Assembly: GCA_030141605.1 (NCBI GenBank)
Contig: JAQGDQ010000134.1
Coordinates: forward strand, 75,001-139,000
Direction of reading: 5' to 3'
Source of the DNA: Tubiluchus corallicola
Taxonomy: Eukaryota > Priapulida > Priapulimorpha > Priapulimorphida > Tubiluchidae
Length of the DNA stretch: 64,000 nucleotides
Shown: piece by piece, positions 1 to 64,000 of the stretch
Position numbering within the stretch: position 1 is the stretch's first letter
Layout of the letters: every line of letters begins with the position of its first letter
Translations under genes and position numbers: made by a program
Notes under the pieces: model-generated
What the model saw: the letters and a program-made list of their open reading frames with translations, nothing else
The model's database searches: none
What the model was told of the DNA's origin: nothing

Positions 1-1332
1 TAATAGAGGTCTTTGTTTGTATAACAGAAAGAAGTAGTTGAACGACTTCCACAGAATACGAAGTTGCCAACATTCACGGTTTTGCGCGCCCAAACTGTTT
101 TCGAGCGTGTGGCGGTTCCAGATTTTCAACTATGTGAAGTTTTCCAACTAAACGTTGCAAAACTATTGATTGAAGACTGTATATATATATAGTGTCATTG
201 TAAACGTATTTATGTAAACTGAACAATTATAAATGTTTGTGCTAAACTGAAAACTTTTCTGTGGTTTAAATTTCAAACTAACCTTAGTTTTTCGTATTCT
301 GCCACTAATATTTGCTGGCAATAAACGGTTGTTGCTTCGCCTTCTTGTTCCGAAAATGCCTCTAGAATGCCAATATTGGACGTTTTGTCGACTTAACGAA
401 AGCAACTAATTAACAGTTGACAGTGGTGTTAAGTTTACCAACCAATATCTTTTTAGAGATCAAGAAATTGATCCGTCTATAGTCGATACCCGAGTATAGG
501 GATTTTGTTCCACGTTTTTCTTGGTGTTATTTGTTTTTGGCGCTTTTAGAGAATTACTTAAATTTGCTCAGAGATAAAATAAGATAGATTTGGTTAGGTG
601 TAGAACCAAGGAACTGTGACTGACGACCGCAAAGGTGCCTTAAAGTGGCTTGATTTTTCTCTTGGTTGCCTAGCTGTAAGAAACCACATAAAATAACATC
701 CTTTCCATTTTAGTGGGATATTTGCTTCAAGCGCTCCTATCACTCAATTGACTAACTTGCAATTATGGGTCTCTAGTGGGACTACAACTTTCAAAGAGTT
801 CCTCCTCGCGGTACAAGAGCTTTTTCTTAAAACTGCAAAAAAACGTCAACCAGTGTTTTATAATTGATTTGGTTTGCTTTTGATTTGATTTAAAATTCAT
901 TTATCTCCATTGAATAAATATACAATAGAAACATTAACCGAAATACTGGTACAGATAGTTAGTTACAATTGTTAGTAATAAAGATAGTTCCTTATTTAAG
1001 CAAAAACAATTTTTCTCGCTTGTTTCTTTATCTAATCATAAAGCAGACCGGGTAAAACCGTAAAGAAGGGTGGAAAATGTATAATAATATATATAATGAT
1101 GATGATTGTGTTGACGACATTTTAGCAGCTGGTAACTCTAGTAGAACTCTAGCAGCAGAATCCCTGATGCCTGTAGTAGATGCCAGTTAGGCTGGTTCAA
1201 TGTGCATGACTTCTATTCGCTATACTGATTCTGACAGTTCACCTCATGGAGTTATTTTCACTGAAAAGGATGTGTGCAACGTGAACAAGACGCCTCTGCC
1301 GGTCCAGTGTCCCATCTTAGAGGACTAGCCTT

Positions 1333-1368
1333 GATAGTGAGCTGGGATCCGGTCTTGCCACAACCACA
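1333..1368 (+). repeat. SINE-like 3' module, copy 1
   Basis: Contains GAGCTGGGATCCGGTCTTG then CCACAACC. The same layout recurs at 13533-13563 and 54441-54475. An upstream GGCTGGTTCAATG block near 1190 also has a counterpart (CTGCTGGTTCAGTG) in the second copy. Confidence 0.35.
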
Positions 1369-2299
1369 ACTTCCACATTAAGCACGTTTTCCCATTGAGT
1401 GGGGAATGCCAGTTTGCCGTGTGCCAAACAATGAAAAAATGCCTTTCAGCTTAAAAATGTCCCCAAAATAGAAAAGATTATAATGTCTTGTTTTATTATT
1501 GATGCCGTATTATTGCTACCTGGGTAACTTCCTACATAGTCATCAGTCAGTTGCTTTTACTTGATGATCTAATCTACGCGCAGGTGTTTATACTTGACAG
1601 GTGAATCAATGGGTTAGCTCATTAGTCAAAACATTAGCATCCACTGCGCTGTGTTTAAAATTAGACGCATTCCGAGACACGGCAATTTTTTCATCAAAAA
1701 TCACTTAGAAATGTGAAAGTCCTTCCAGATTTTTTTAGTTTGCTTTGAAGTAGACGAAAATGGCAGCCCGTATGCGTGGATGAGAGACGAGAGATGGAGA
1801 AATAATGATGTAGATTGTACGTTATAGACGACAAAAACGTGTCTTCTAACATGCATAGTGCATTGTAACGCCATTTGTTCTTGTCGATATGCTAGGTGTA
1901 TAACTTCTACTGTCACACTGGTGCATTTTGGTAAGCAGTTTTGCAAAAAATTTACCTGTTGCAAAACAATGCGTGACACCTTTAGATTAACACGTTTTTT
2001 GTTTGTTTGTTTGCGTGTTTGTTTGCTTGTGCATATGTACGTTCATTCGTTGAGTTTCGTTGTTCACTGTTTTGTTCCTTCAAGCATCACAATCCGTTTG
2101 TTTGTTTTTTTTGTTCCTTCGTTTTTATTTGTTCATCCACCCTCATGTTAACTGTTTTCGTTAGTTCATTTCATTCTGTTTTTGTCCTTCTTGCTTTCAT
2201 TGTTTATATTCTATAGTGTGTTCCTTTATTCATACGCTCAGCTGTTTTCTTTTTTGCTTAAGTATTCATTCATTCATATATTCATATTTATATTCATGT

Positions 2300-2456
2300 T
2301 CATTCATTCATTCACTCACTCACTCACTCACTCACTCACTCACTCACTCACTCACTCACTCACTCACTCACTCATTCATTCATTCATTCATTTATTCGTT
2401 CGTTTGTTCATTCATTCATTCACTCAATACGTTATTCACTGACTCACTCATTCATT
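2300..2456 (+). repeat. Tetranucleotide microsatellite (ATTC)n(ACTC)n
   Basis: Nearly pure CTCA repeats for about 70 bp, flanked by ATTC repeats and preceded by 300 bp of T/G-rich simple sequence. Open frames through it are artefacts of the repeat. Confidence 0.95.
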
Positions 2457-3395
2457 CATCCCGTTATCCTTTGTTGACTTTTTTCACTCTGCAGTGTGTC
2501 ATTCGAATCAAGGGACTGTGCGGAATGAGTTAAGTTCTCTTTGCCCTGTCTACCTCCTCGAAATGTGGACATCTGCATAAGTGATTAAAATTCACACACG
2601 GTAAGGGAGCGTCTTTGAGACATGGCGGCGATAGTTTAAATATGACGAATTATTTTTAAGAGTTTCCTTTATTTAAGGCGGCACACAGCATGCCGTCAAT
2701 AAAGCATAAGTGTTTCACACGTGTAGATAATAATTACACATAAAAACTCGTAAATTTTTTATGCATTTTTTTAAATTTAACTTTTACGGTTTATGCCACT
2801 TGCAGTCAGCGAGGCATCTTGTGTGGTTTGTAATAGTTTCTTATAACTTGTAATTTCCCACCTTTCTTGGTTGCGTAATTCTTGGCACTCGTTCAGCGAG
2901 CGATCAATAGGTTTCTGTTTGCTCGGTGAGAAAACAAAAGTGAATTTACTGAGAATATGTGAAGTTTATGGTCTGTTTAACCAGAAGTCATTATTACACA
3001 GTTACAGGTAAGAGCTGTTTATAGAGTTACAGGTAAAATCGTGATGTTTGACGAATTCGACGACTCCCACGCTACGTATGTAACTGATAAAGGTGGATTT
3101 ATAGGTAGTTTTGTCTATATGGATAGATATTAGGTAGGTTAGGTGCTTCAATAAACGTTTGGATGTGACTAGAAATCATTCTGGAGAATTAATGCAAATT
3201 GCCATCTGCTTTTGACCTAGTATCACGCGTGACCTAGTTTCTATTTTCAATGTACAAACACTTGTATTAGATTAAATTAGAAAATATTTAGATAGATAAA
3301 GAAATAAAATTGAAATAAAAATACGCAAATGAGTAGTAGTTGAGTGTTTATCCAGTTATCTAATTATATACAATTGTAATTACATATTTTAAACG

Positions 3396-3757
3396 GAAAG
3401 AAAAGGCAACTTTGAAGTATGTCCTAAACAATTTTAATGTTACCTGGCATTACATTTACCTGCATCAACTTCCCCGTCACCAAAAAACGTATTTTTTAAC
3501 TTTATTGACAAGATATTGTAATCTATACTTTTACTTAATTAGTGAAGTGCTACGAATGCCCTGATTCTTTTTTTAAACTTTACGCAATACAGCTAAACTT
3601 GTTCGAATGACTTACTTTCAAAATGGCTGCGCCAACGGTCATCGCGGGAATTTAAATTTTCAAGTTTTTTACGAGCTCTGTGCGCAATAAGGCAATATGT
3701 AAGTGATACAAATTTCAAGACGGATTTTTTCTCTTTATGTAAGTAAAGGGTTGTCTT
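3396..3757 (+). repeat. Dispersed repeat family, copy A
   Basis: Shares an ordered series of blocks with copies at 21622 and 24521: GAAGTATGTCCTAAA near the start, CACCAAAAAACG, AACTTTACGCAAT, CGACTTAC-type block, CATCGCGGGA, TTTCAAGTTTT and GTGATACAAATTTCA. All copies are in the same orientation and are diverged. No coding capacity, so non-autonomous. Confidence 0.7.
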
Positions 3758-6520
3758 GGGCTTCAAACATTTTTCTGTTGACACTAACATGAAGACAATT
3801 TCGAAACGTTAAAATCGATTTGTACTCGAGTGTGTTAGTGAACAATAAATGATCGAGTTTTCAGTGATTGTTGCACTTCTAAGCTAAGATTCCCAATTGA
3901 TTGACGTAATATTCAAAAGTATTACTACATTTATCAGAAGCTTTATCAAACCGAACTTGACCGAACTGTACAGCACTCATCCATCCGGCCAATTTCTTTG
4001 ATGCGCCGACTGCCGAACATGAAGATAGGGCGAGATGTCGTAAAATTTGCGAGGGTATGACCGTTTTCACATAAACGCGCTTTTTACGCACTCACATCGA
4101 GTTTATAACTGCGTTTAATTGTCGCATCGCCGGCAATTAATATGGAGCAAGTTCTCAGCGAGTCGCAGAACAACTGGTTTAACTTTGCATTTTGTAGTGC
4201 TTAAAATTTTTGTTACTTAATTAAGGCAAGAGTTACAACAGTGCTAATCAATCTACATTAATTATTATGAATTCAGATTCTTCGTATGAGCTCTGGAATT
4301 CAGCTAGTCCACAACCACCACCGGTTTATCCATTGATAATTTCCGATTCTTTCCTAGTGCATGGTGACGTCATTTTTGGCTTGATCCCTAGCAGAAGCCA
4401 CTGTTGTAACTCATTGTCGCGGCAACGAATTTTGCATTACAGATGGTTCGAATATGTAGACTTAAAAATCGCAATAATGGCGTTCCACTCCAGGTGTTGA
4501 TATTAGGAACTAACGGCTGTATTAAACGCAAAACATTACTCTATACATAAATATATGAGAGCAAGACTATAGTTGCTTCTAGTTGTAAAATACTTAGCTT
4601 TTTATGATTATACACCCAATCATACCAACATAATCGTTTCGTTCAGGATAACCATCTAGAAATGCTCTAGTTTTGATATGGATTCTAGGAACCTACTTAT
4701 CTCACAACCCTAATACAGAAAACAGCTTGTTTATGGCAAATAAAAATGGAAAAATTATACAGGCCCATGTAAACTTACATATAGGCCTAGGTCTGTAAAG
4801 TTCAGTTTAAAGTTCTGCAAAGTGACATTCACAACCAGAGTAAATTAGCTCATTGTTACCTATGTAGTTGGAGGAGGATAGGAAGGCGCCGCCTATTGGC
4901 CGGATAGCATACAGATAAGTGCCGAAAACGACGGGAGATCAAAGAATCCGACAATGACGGTATTGTCTGGTTTTCTTCTTCGATACTGCTCAGGTTTGTT
5001 TACAAGATGTTTAGATCACATTCAGTCCTAATGGAGGAATTATCAGTCGTCATCAGAGCCGAGTTAGCGCGTTTGGTGTATGCTAGATTTGGTGGTTTAT
5101 GGAATCATTGGCAAAATGTGTTTAAGGGAGTACTTCAAAGCTTTTGTAATTAGGCTGTTACAGTGTTCCGTGTGTATATAAGGAAATGAAATTATAATAA
5201 TTTTTAATTTCAGTTAGTCCGTCAGTCAAACTATAGTAACTTTTGTTCGAAAGCTACTTTTACATGCAACGATGTTCAGTAATTTTTAATTCTGTTATGA
5301 AATCTAAATAATCTGATCCAAACTCTCGTTTCAACATGCAGTTTGCCGCCCCTTTCGACGAGCAGAACTCTGACTATGATTTATATGTTTATGATTCGCG
5401 AAACGTTTCGTAACATAATAAACTTATACAATTATTGAAAATAATAATAAATTGAAGAGATTGCTAGGCAGTTTATAAGCAGGAATCAGACGCAGACTGT
5501 CTGGCAAAAATCCGCAGAACGGAGACTGTTAAAGTTTTTATTGCGATTGAAACAGCTCTACGTTCAGCTGTTCAATATGGCCAGTTTCAATTCATTAATT
5601 TCATTAAACCGTAATAAACCTTAAAGGAAAAAAGGATGATTTTTCATATACCACCCAATTTTCAAGTCTGACAAAAAGCATACGTTTTAACACAATTAAT
5701 ACTGCAAAAGCATTTCTGATAATTAAATAATAAATTAAAATCTTAATTAACGGCTGGCGAGCGCAACTATTGATGACATCACAAACATATCATTTTTTGT
5801 TTAAGAGTTGACCAAGTTTATGTATAAATTTTCGTTTGTTTGTTTGTTTAAAATTACAATTACAAATTACAACATTAAAATTACATATGTTTGTTTCGTT
5901 TTACACAGCATTAAAACAATGGCTAAAAATTTTCTGAAGCAGCACCCCACTAATTTTAAATACGCGCCGTCACTACGAGCCGTCACTAGAGATTCTAGCA
6001 CTAGCTATTACTTTTTGAGACTTATTAAAATGCTTGCAAGTCTTATTCGAAAAACTATCATATTTGGGACTGTAACTACAGAGTTTATTTATGGAGACGA
6101 ATTTGAAACTAGATATAACCCACTTATAAGTTACAACGAGCTTCTGGTTATTACAGTGAATTTGAAAGTCCTGCTAAAATCTTAGACTTAAATAATAATA
6201 ATCAGAAATAAGTTTCTGAGCTGCTTCATTACTTATCAAACATCGACTAAGTTTGATAAATAGATTTCTGTTCTAGTCTGTTGTCAAAGAATACATCTGT
6301 TGTAGGCAGCTAGAAATTTATTATAAAAAAATCTGCCTTCAAAATAGGTAAATACAGTAATTAGTATATCAAACTGACTCTAGGTATTACGTTTTACTAT
6401 TACCAATTTCCGCCATCTGATGAATTTGAAGATTGTCGGACTCTATCCACAGTCCACTTCTCACACAGCTTCGTCTTGCTGTGTGATCTGCACATGTGTC
6501 GCTGCGGCTTCTCCCGTCGC

Positions 6521-6534
6521 CCGCTAGGTGGCCA
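6521..6534 (+). promoter_or_regulatory. CTCF-like motif CCGCTAGGTGGCCA
   Basis: Matches 11 of 14 positions of the bilaterian CTCF core CCASYAGRKGGCRS by eye, in a GC-richer patch 1.5 kb before the first ATG. Binding is untested, and matches this loose occur by chance. Confidence 0.2.
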
Positions 6535-8030
6535 GATATATCAGCGCTTACCCAGGAGCGCATTCTTCGAGACTCAGTCGTCTGTTACGCGTGGTGGTGT
6601 TCAGTTTGGGAGATTGACAGTTAGTGCATATCACATGGGTATTATTGAATCTAGTCAGATCATGAAAAGACTTGTTAAGTGATGGATTGAGCCTTTAAGT
6701 TATTTATCGTTTGTGATCGAGTAAGATTTGATGTGATATAATTGTGCAGAATTTTCACAAGTTGGCATGCACTGTCGTGAGAATTTTTATTCGGAGTCGT
6801 CAGAGGTGTTTAAATTTGTTGCAAGGATTTTGACGTGTTTACAAGGGCTTAGTCGAATTTTGAAGAGTTAATTGTAAATCGTTGGCATTTTGCTTCAGAA
6901 CTGCTCCTTAGCCTCTCCGTTTGAAGGAAACTTTAAAATTTCTTAACTATTTACATCAGTCAAACTTGATACTACGAAATTTTGAAGTGTTAATATTCGA
7001 CAAAATTTATGAGCGTGACTGAGACTACCGCAAAATAGATCGCAAAAAAGAATTTTTTGAATGTTTAAATTGCTGGTAAAGGTGATAGTTACACATCAGA
7101 TTCAATCTTGATCGCTTATTATTAAATTTGAACATTCAAACGTTTGGATATTTATATACTGTGAAGCTTAGGTCAAGTATCTACATTGTTTGCAACTTAA
7201 AGCGGCTGACGTAGGTTGAAGATTATCCGTACTGCTGTATTAGAATCGTTGCCGGGTAAGGTTAATCCAACTCCCAACCGCTTTGTTCGTGAAATTTGTC
7301 CGCTTCGGCTCGATTGGTGCTCGACAAATGAGAGATTATGTAATTAGCTGAGTGGAAAGTACTAATTCAAGCAGTACATATAGAATTAGTCTGAGAAACG
7401 ACGTGTGTTATTGATGTTACCAGCTGTTATAGCGGTATACGTGCTAGTTTGTCACTAAGCTTATGAACCATATTGATTAACTATTATTATTATTATATAC
7501 CTGGCTTCTACGTACTATTCATAGTATCGATACTCGTGAGGTTTTATCGTATGAGCCTTGACACTTTCATTGGTAAAACAGTTACACTTACAGTATAGCT
7601 GTCTCAGACAAGTACAGAAGGCGGCAAGAACAAATGCACCATCGTAAATTTTTTACCGCAAATTAACGCTTTATTTCACTGCATTTGAAACCTAGTTGGA
7701 CTGAGCAGTTCTTGCCGAAAATTTGTCTTTTTCGACAAAACGATTTGAGCGAAGTTGTAAATTTCACGGAACTGACAACAACGTTACGAAGAAAATTCAG
7801 CAAGATCGTAAACCTGGTACAGTTCATAACAAAAATCCCCCTTAATCTGTACTGTTCTGGCGCGATAGTGTGAGTGACCTAACATATCCTACATTGTACA
7901 TTGCTTTTCTAACAGTACCAGCTATTTTCACTCCTCGCCTGACTTTCTATCATTAAAGAAAGCATGTTAATTGCTGCTCGCTCATAAAGGATTTATTTTC
8001 TTAAGTGATTTTAAACTGCAAGCTATTACA

Positions 8031-61491
<53,461 letters not shown>

Positions 61492-61552
61492 GCATTGTGT
61501 TTATCTAAGTTTATAATGTGAACTTTTAAAAACAAACATTTGCAATTGTGCA

Positions 61553-61558
61553 AATAAA
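61553..61558 (+). terminator. Proximal AATAAA polyadenylation signal
   Basis: Perfect AATAAA 62 bp after the stop codon. A T-rich stretch follows within 30 bp. It may produce a short 3' UTR isoform lacking the distal Pumilio-type motifs. Confidence 0.4.
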
Positions 61559-63159
61559 TCGAACGTTGCAATAGTGATTGCCTCTTTTGACCACTGTACA
61601 TGTAATGAGGTAAAATTGCTTGTACCGGAACTGTGAAAACTATGCAATTTATAATGCAACTTGCAATTACTGACTGCGCTGAGTGGCATACAATACGTTG
61701 TGCAAGCGTTCATGCTTTATAGTTACAGAAGCCCTAATTCAACGAGGTATTTATAGTTTTTATTCACGACTCATGAGGAGGCGCCTTGTGTTTTTCTACG
61801 CAATGACTTGTGTCGATTATAGTCATTGTTATGTACCACACCAGTAATTCTGGAAGTTGTTTTGTGGTATAATTCTGCTAACCTGTATTTGATATTGTGT
61901 GAACGCCATAGTTTTAAGGTTGCCTAAACTCCCCCATGACTGGTTACCACATTTTTTGTGTTTCAAGTTTAGTTTCACGTTCAAAAATATTCAGCTTCAT
62001 CTAGTTAATCAGCTAAGACTTCATTATTGAAGATCGTGAATTTTCATGCGGAAAGATTCAACAGATTACAATAGATACATGTGCAATGTATATGGTTTGC
62101 TTTATTATGCTCTACTCGAGTCATACGATATGACTTTGGTACACTCATGTAGAAACAAGAAGTTTAATAGCAAGTAACGTCAAGGACTAATGCAAAAATT
62201 GCCATGCTCCTTTTGTATGTTTTGTAAATTAATAATATTGAAGTTGGTAGCGTTTAAATATTTGTATTTATTGCTTGTGCCGCTTGCTTTGATATTTTTC
62301 TATTTTTGTACATTATGTTTTGTTATAGAACTATTTTGACATACACAAACGTGTTTGTAATTTGTTAACTATCGTGTCCCACATCAGAGCTTATTAGTTG
62401 ACCTCGTTTAGGAAACGAGACATTTGTTAATATTGGTGTCGTTCGTTTTATTATTGAGATACTAAGCACTGTGCATGGTCACTTATTGCTGGCAACGTGC
62501 CAGGGCTACACAGTACACATTGACGTTAGCAACATTGTGTGTTTAAATGGAATGTATTGTTTCCACAACGATCTGTCAGTCTGTACATTATGATTACATA
62601 CAGCAACTTTTTTGTCTCCACTTGCAAGCGCAATACTCTTTTCTCGAAAAACGACATTCTAAGTAGATTTGGTTAAAATGTACTTGTCACATGTCTCATC
62701 TTTTTTTGGTATTTTGGATATAGAATTAGCCTAATTTGTATACGTGCCGTTTGGCATTCCTAAATCTTGGCTTCTGAATGTGCAGTTTCAGTTATCCATG
62801 GAAAATGTGAAACCATCCCATTTATGCTGATGATTTTGTACTCACATCAGTTACGCACCGTACCATGTACTTGAGACAGTGATTTTTAGACAATTTTTTG
62901 CAAGATGGCTGTTTATTATTTACACATTTTAAAATTGTCATACATCTGATATAGTTCAAGGTTTTCCATGCATCAGGTATAATGAAAATGAGGTAGCAGT
63001 TATAGCGTAGGAGTATAAAATAACGAGCAAGATGTACCTTGCACTTCAAGTAGTGTCCCTCAGTTACTATTATCCAAGTGTTTCCTAACTTTGCTGTTTT
63101 CTCATACACGCTTTCCAGTGAATAGGCTGTTCAAAGTAATGCCTACATAGGTCTAGTTA

Positions 63160-63201
63160 TGTACATAGCTGCTGGTTTATCGAGTCAAATTCTTGTAAAT
63201 A
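63160..63201 (+). promoter_or_regulatory. Two Pumilio-type motifs in the 3' UTR
   Basis: TGTACATA at 63160-63167 and TGTAAATA at 63194-63201 both fit the PUF-protein consensus UGUANAUA in the sense RNA. They lie 37-78 nt upstream of the distal polyadenylation signal. Post-transcriptional repression or localisation is inferred. Confidence 0.4.
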
Positions 63202-63237
63202 TGCTGACTTTGTCATACTGTTGTACGTGTAGTACAA

Positions 63238-63249
63238 AATAAAAATAAA
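63238..63249 (+). terminator. Distal tandem AATAAA polyadenylation signals
   Basis: Two abutting AATAAA hexamers (63238-63243 and 63244-63249) followed by a T/GT-rich downstream element (cttctttgtctgt). This is the best candidate for the main 3' end of Ror. Confidence 0.6.
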
Positions 63250-63265
63250 AGCTTCTTTGTCTGTA

Positions 63266-64000
63266 TACTTCATTCTTGCCATAATTATGGAATTGCGAAA
63301 ACCTGTAGCAAATAGATCTTTGCGGAAAAAAATTCTGTCAGTTACGTAAAAATCCAGGATTGGTGCTAGGAAGTGTAGGGCGCAATTACAAAATTGTTAG
63401 TGGGGCCCTCTAGACCTCAAATGTTGCAGAGCAGTATTTCCAAGCTTTATGTTATAAAGTCTCATTAACAGCGCTATTTCTGTGTTGAGGGTTTGAATAT
63501 TGTCCACAATAAAATCCATTGATGATCTAACTAGTGCATATAGGGCTCGCCTTGCAAAATTTTTTTGAAACGGCAAATGGCGACAATCAACTGAAATTAC
63601 AAAACAAATGAACAATCGGCAAAAAAAACACTGAAACGCAGATATACGAGGACAGACTACCATCACAGTATCAAGAAACTTCGTGCACACTGGACACATT
63701 CATTCTTCACAGCGTCCCTCTCTGGAGTAAGGGGCGCCCTCTTAGCGTGGGGCGCAGTTGGAAGAAATCTGTCTAAATGGCTTAAAACCAGAGCTGTAAA
63801 AATGCTATTCACACAATACATAGTCTGAATTAAGAAGATATTCTACTACAGTTCTAAAGAATTTTGGAAGAGCTTGGTAAGATGCAGAGCAGTAATTGAT
63901 CAAGAAACATGTACAATGGATTTTCAAAATTTATTGAACTAGGATCCTAACGAACTTGAAAGCACAATAGTACTTTCACAACACCGAGTTCAGAAAGTTT
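63266..64000. other. Downstream flank, possibly transposon-derived in part
   Basis: The stretch about 63370-63760 is bounded by GGGCGC-rich ends with GGGGCCCTCTAG and GGGGCGCCCTCTTAG modules of the kind seen at hAT-type transposon ends. It contains an open frame of 100 codons on the minus strand (63397-63699) with no domain I recognise. I see no clear terminal repeats or target duplication. The remaining DNA is AT-rich. Confidence 0.25.

Larger units (their letters stand above)
1..8030. other. Upstream flanking DNA of Ror, no supported gene
   Basis: No reading frame here has a recognisable domain, and the open frames present are short and compositionally ordinary. The stretch holds a SINE-like module (about 1333), a T/G-rich simple region (1990-2200), a tetranucleotide array (2300-2456) and one copy of a dispersed repeat (3396-3757). 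A more GC-rich patch lies at about 6430-6680. The promoter and any 5' UTR exons of Ror should lie somewhere in the last few kilobases, but I see no TATA box or initiator that decides a start site. A possible splice acceptor AG lies just before the ATG, near 8022, so the 5' UTR may itself be split. Confidence 0.6.
61492..63265 (+). other. Ror: Probable Ror 3' UTR
   Basis: After the TGA comes about 1.77 kb of T-rich, non-repetitive DNA without coding potential, ending at tandem AATAAA signals followed by a GT/T-rich stretch. A proximal AATAAA at 61553 would give a very short alternative 3' UTR of about 80 nt. The true ends need transcript data. Confidence 0.55.

Noticed and set aside
1858-2533. 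Phe/Ser/His-rich frames
   Set aside because: They come from T/G-rich and ATTC/ACTC simple sequence.
5808-6185. 125-codon frame upstream of Ror
   Set aside because: No recognisable domain, AT-driven composition, no conserved motif or splice context. Most likely chance.

Overview
The window is animal nuclear DNA, AT-rich and repeat-loaded. One protein-coding gene can be supported. It is a plus-strand orthologue of the Ror receptor tyrosine kinase (Wnt5a/non-canonical Wnt receptor; C. elegans CAM-1, vertebrate ROR1/ROR2), spread over 13 coding exons from 8031 to 61491. The joined exons total 2655 nt with compatible phases at every junction and encode 884 residues plus a stop. Domain order is signal peptide, one Ig domain, Frizzled cysteine-rich domain (all 10 Cys), kringle (all 6 Cys), one transmembrane helix, tyrosine kinase and a short Gly/Ser/Pro/Met-rich tail. 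All 12 introns are GT-AG. The full Ig-CRD-kringle-kinase layout and the intact catalytic motifs, which vertebrate ROR1/2 have partly lost, suggest a non-vertebrate metazoan. I cannot name the phylum from this sequence.

Layout: 1-8030 is upstream DNA without recognisable coding sequence. Exon 1 (signal peptide) is at 8031-8079. Intron 1 (21.3 kb) and intron 2 (14.1 kb) hold most of the repeats: long CT microsatellites, a TTAGGG-like tract inside a small inverted-repeat element, a minisatellite broken by a LINE fragment, two strong hairpins, and a three-copy dispersed repeat family whose first copy lies upstream of exon 1. Exons 3-6 (43.5-47.1 kb) encode the Ig domain and a linker. Intron 6 (7.2 kb) carries a hAT-like MITE and a candidate alternative first exon. 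Exons 7-13 (54.3-61.5 kb) encode the CRD, kringle, membrane helix and kinase. The 3' UTR probably runs to about 63.26 kb, ending at tandem AATAAA signals preceded by two Pumilio-type motifs. The last 0.7 kb is unassigned, perhaps transposon-derived.

The most interesting lead is in intron 6. An ATG at 51777 opens a signal-peptide-like reading frame that ends at a GT donor in exactly the phase needed to join exon 7. Just upstream is a palindromic double E-box. If used, it would give a secreted-pathway Ror lacking the Ig domain, the architecture found in Drosophila Ror. The other notable points are transposon-scale structures and a strand bias: every long pure CT array has CT on the coding strand.
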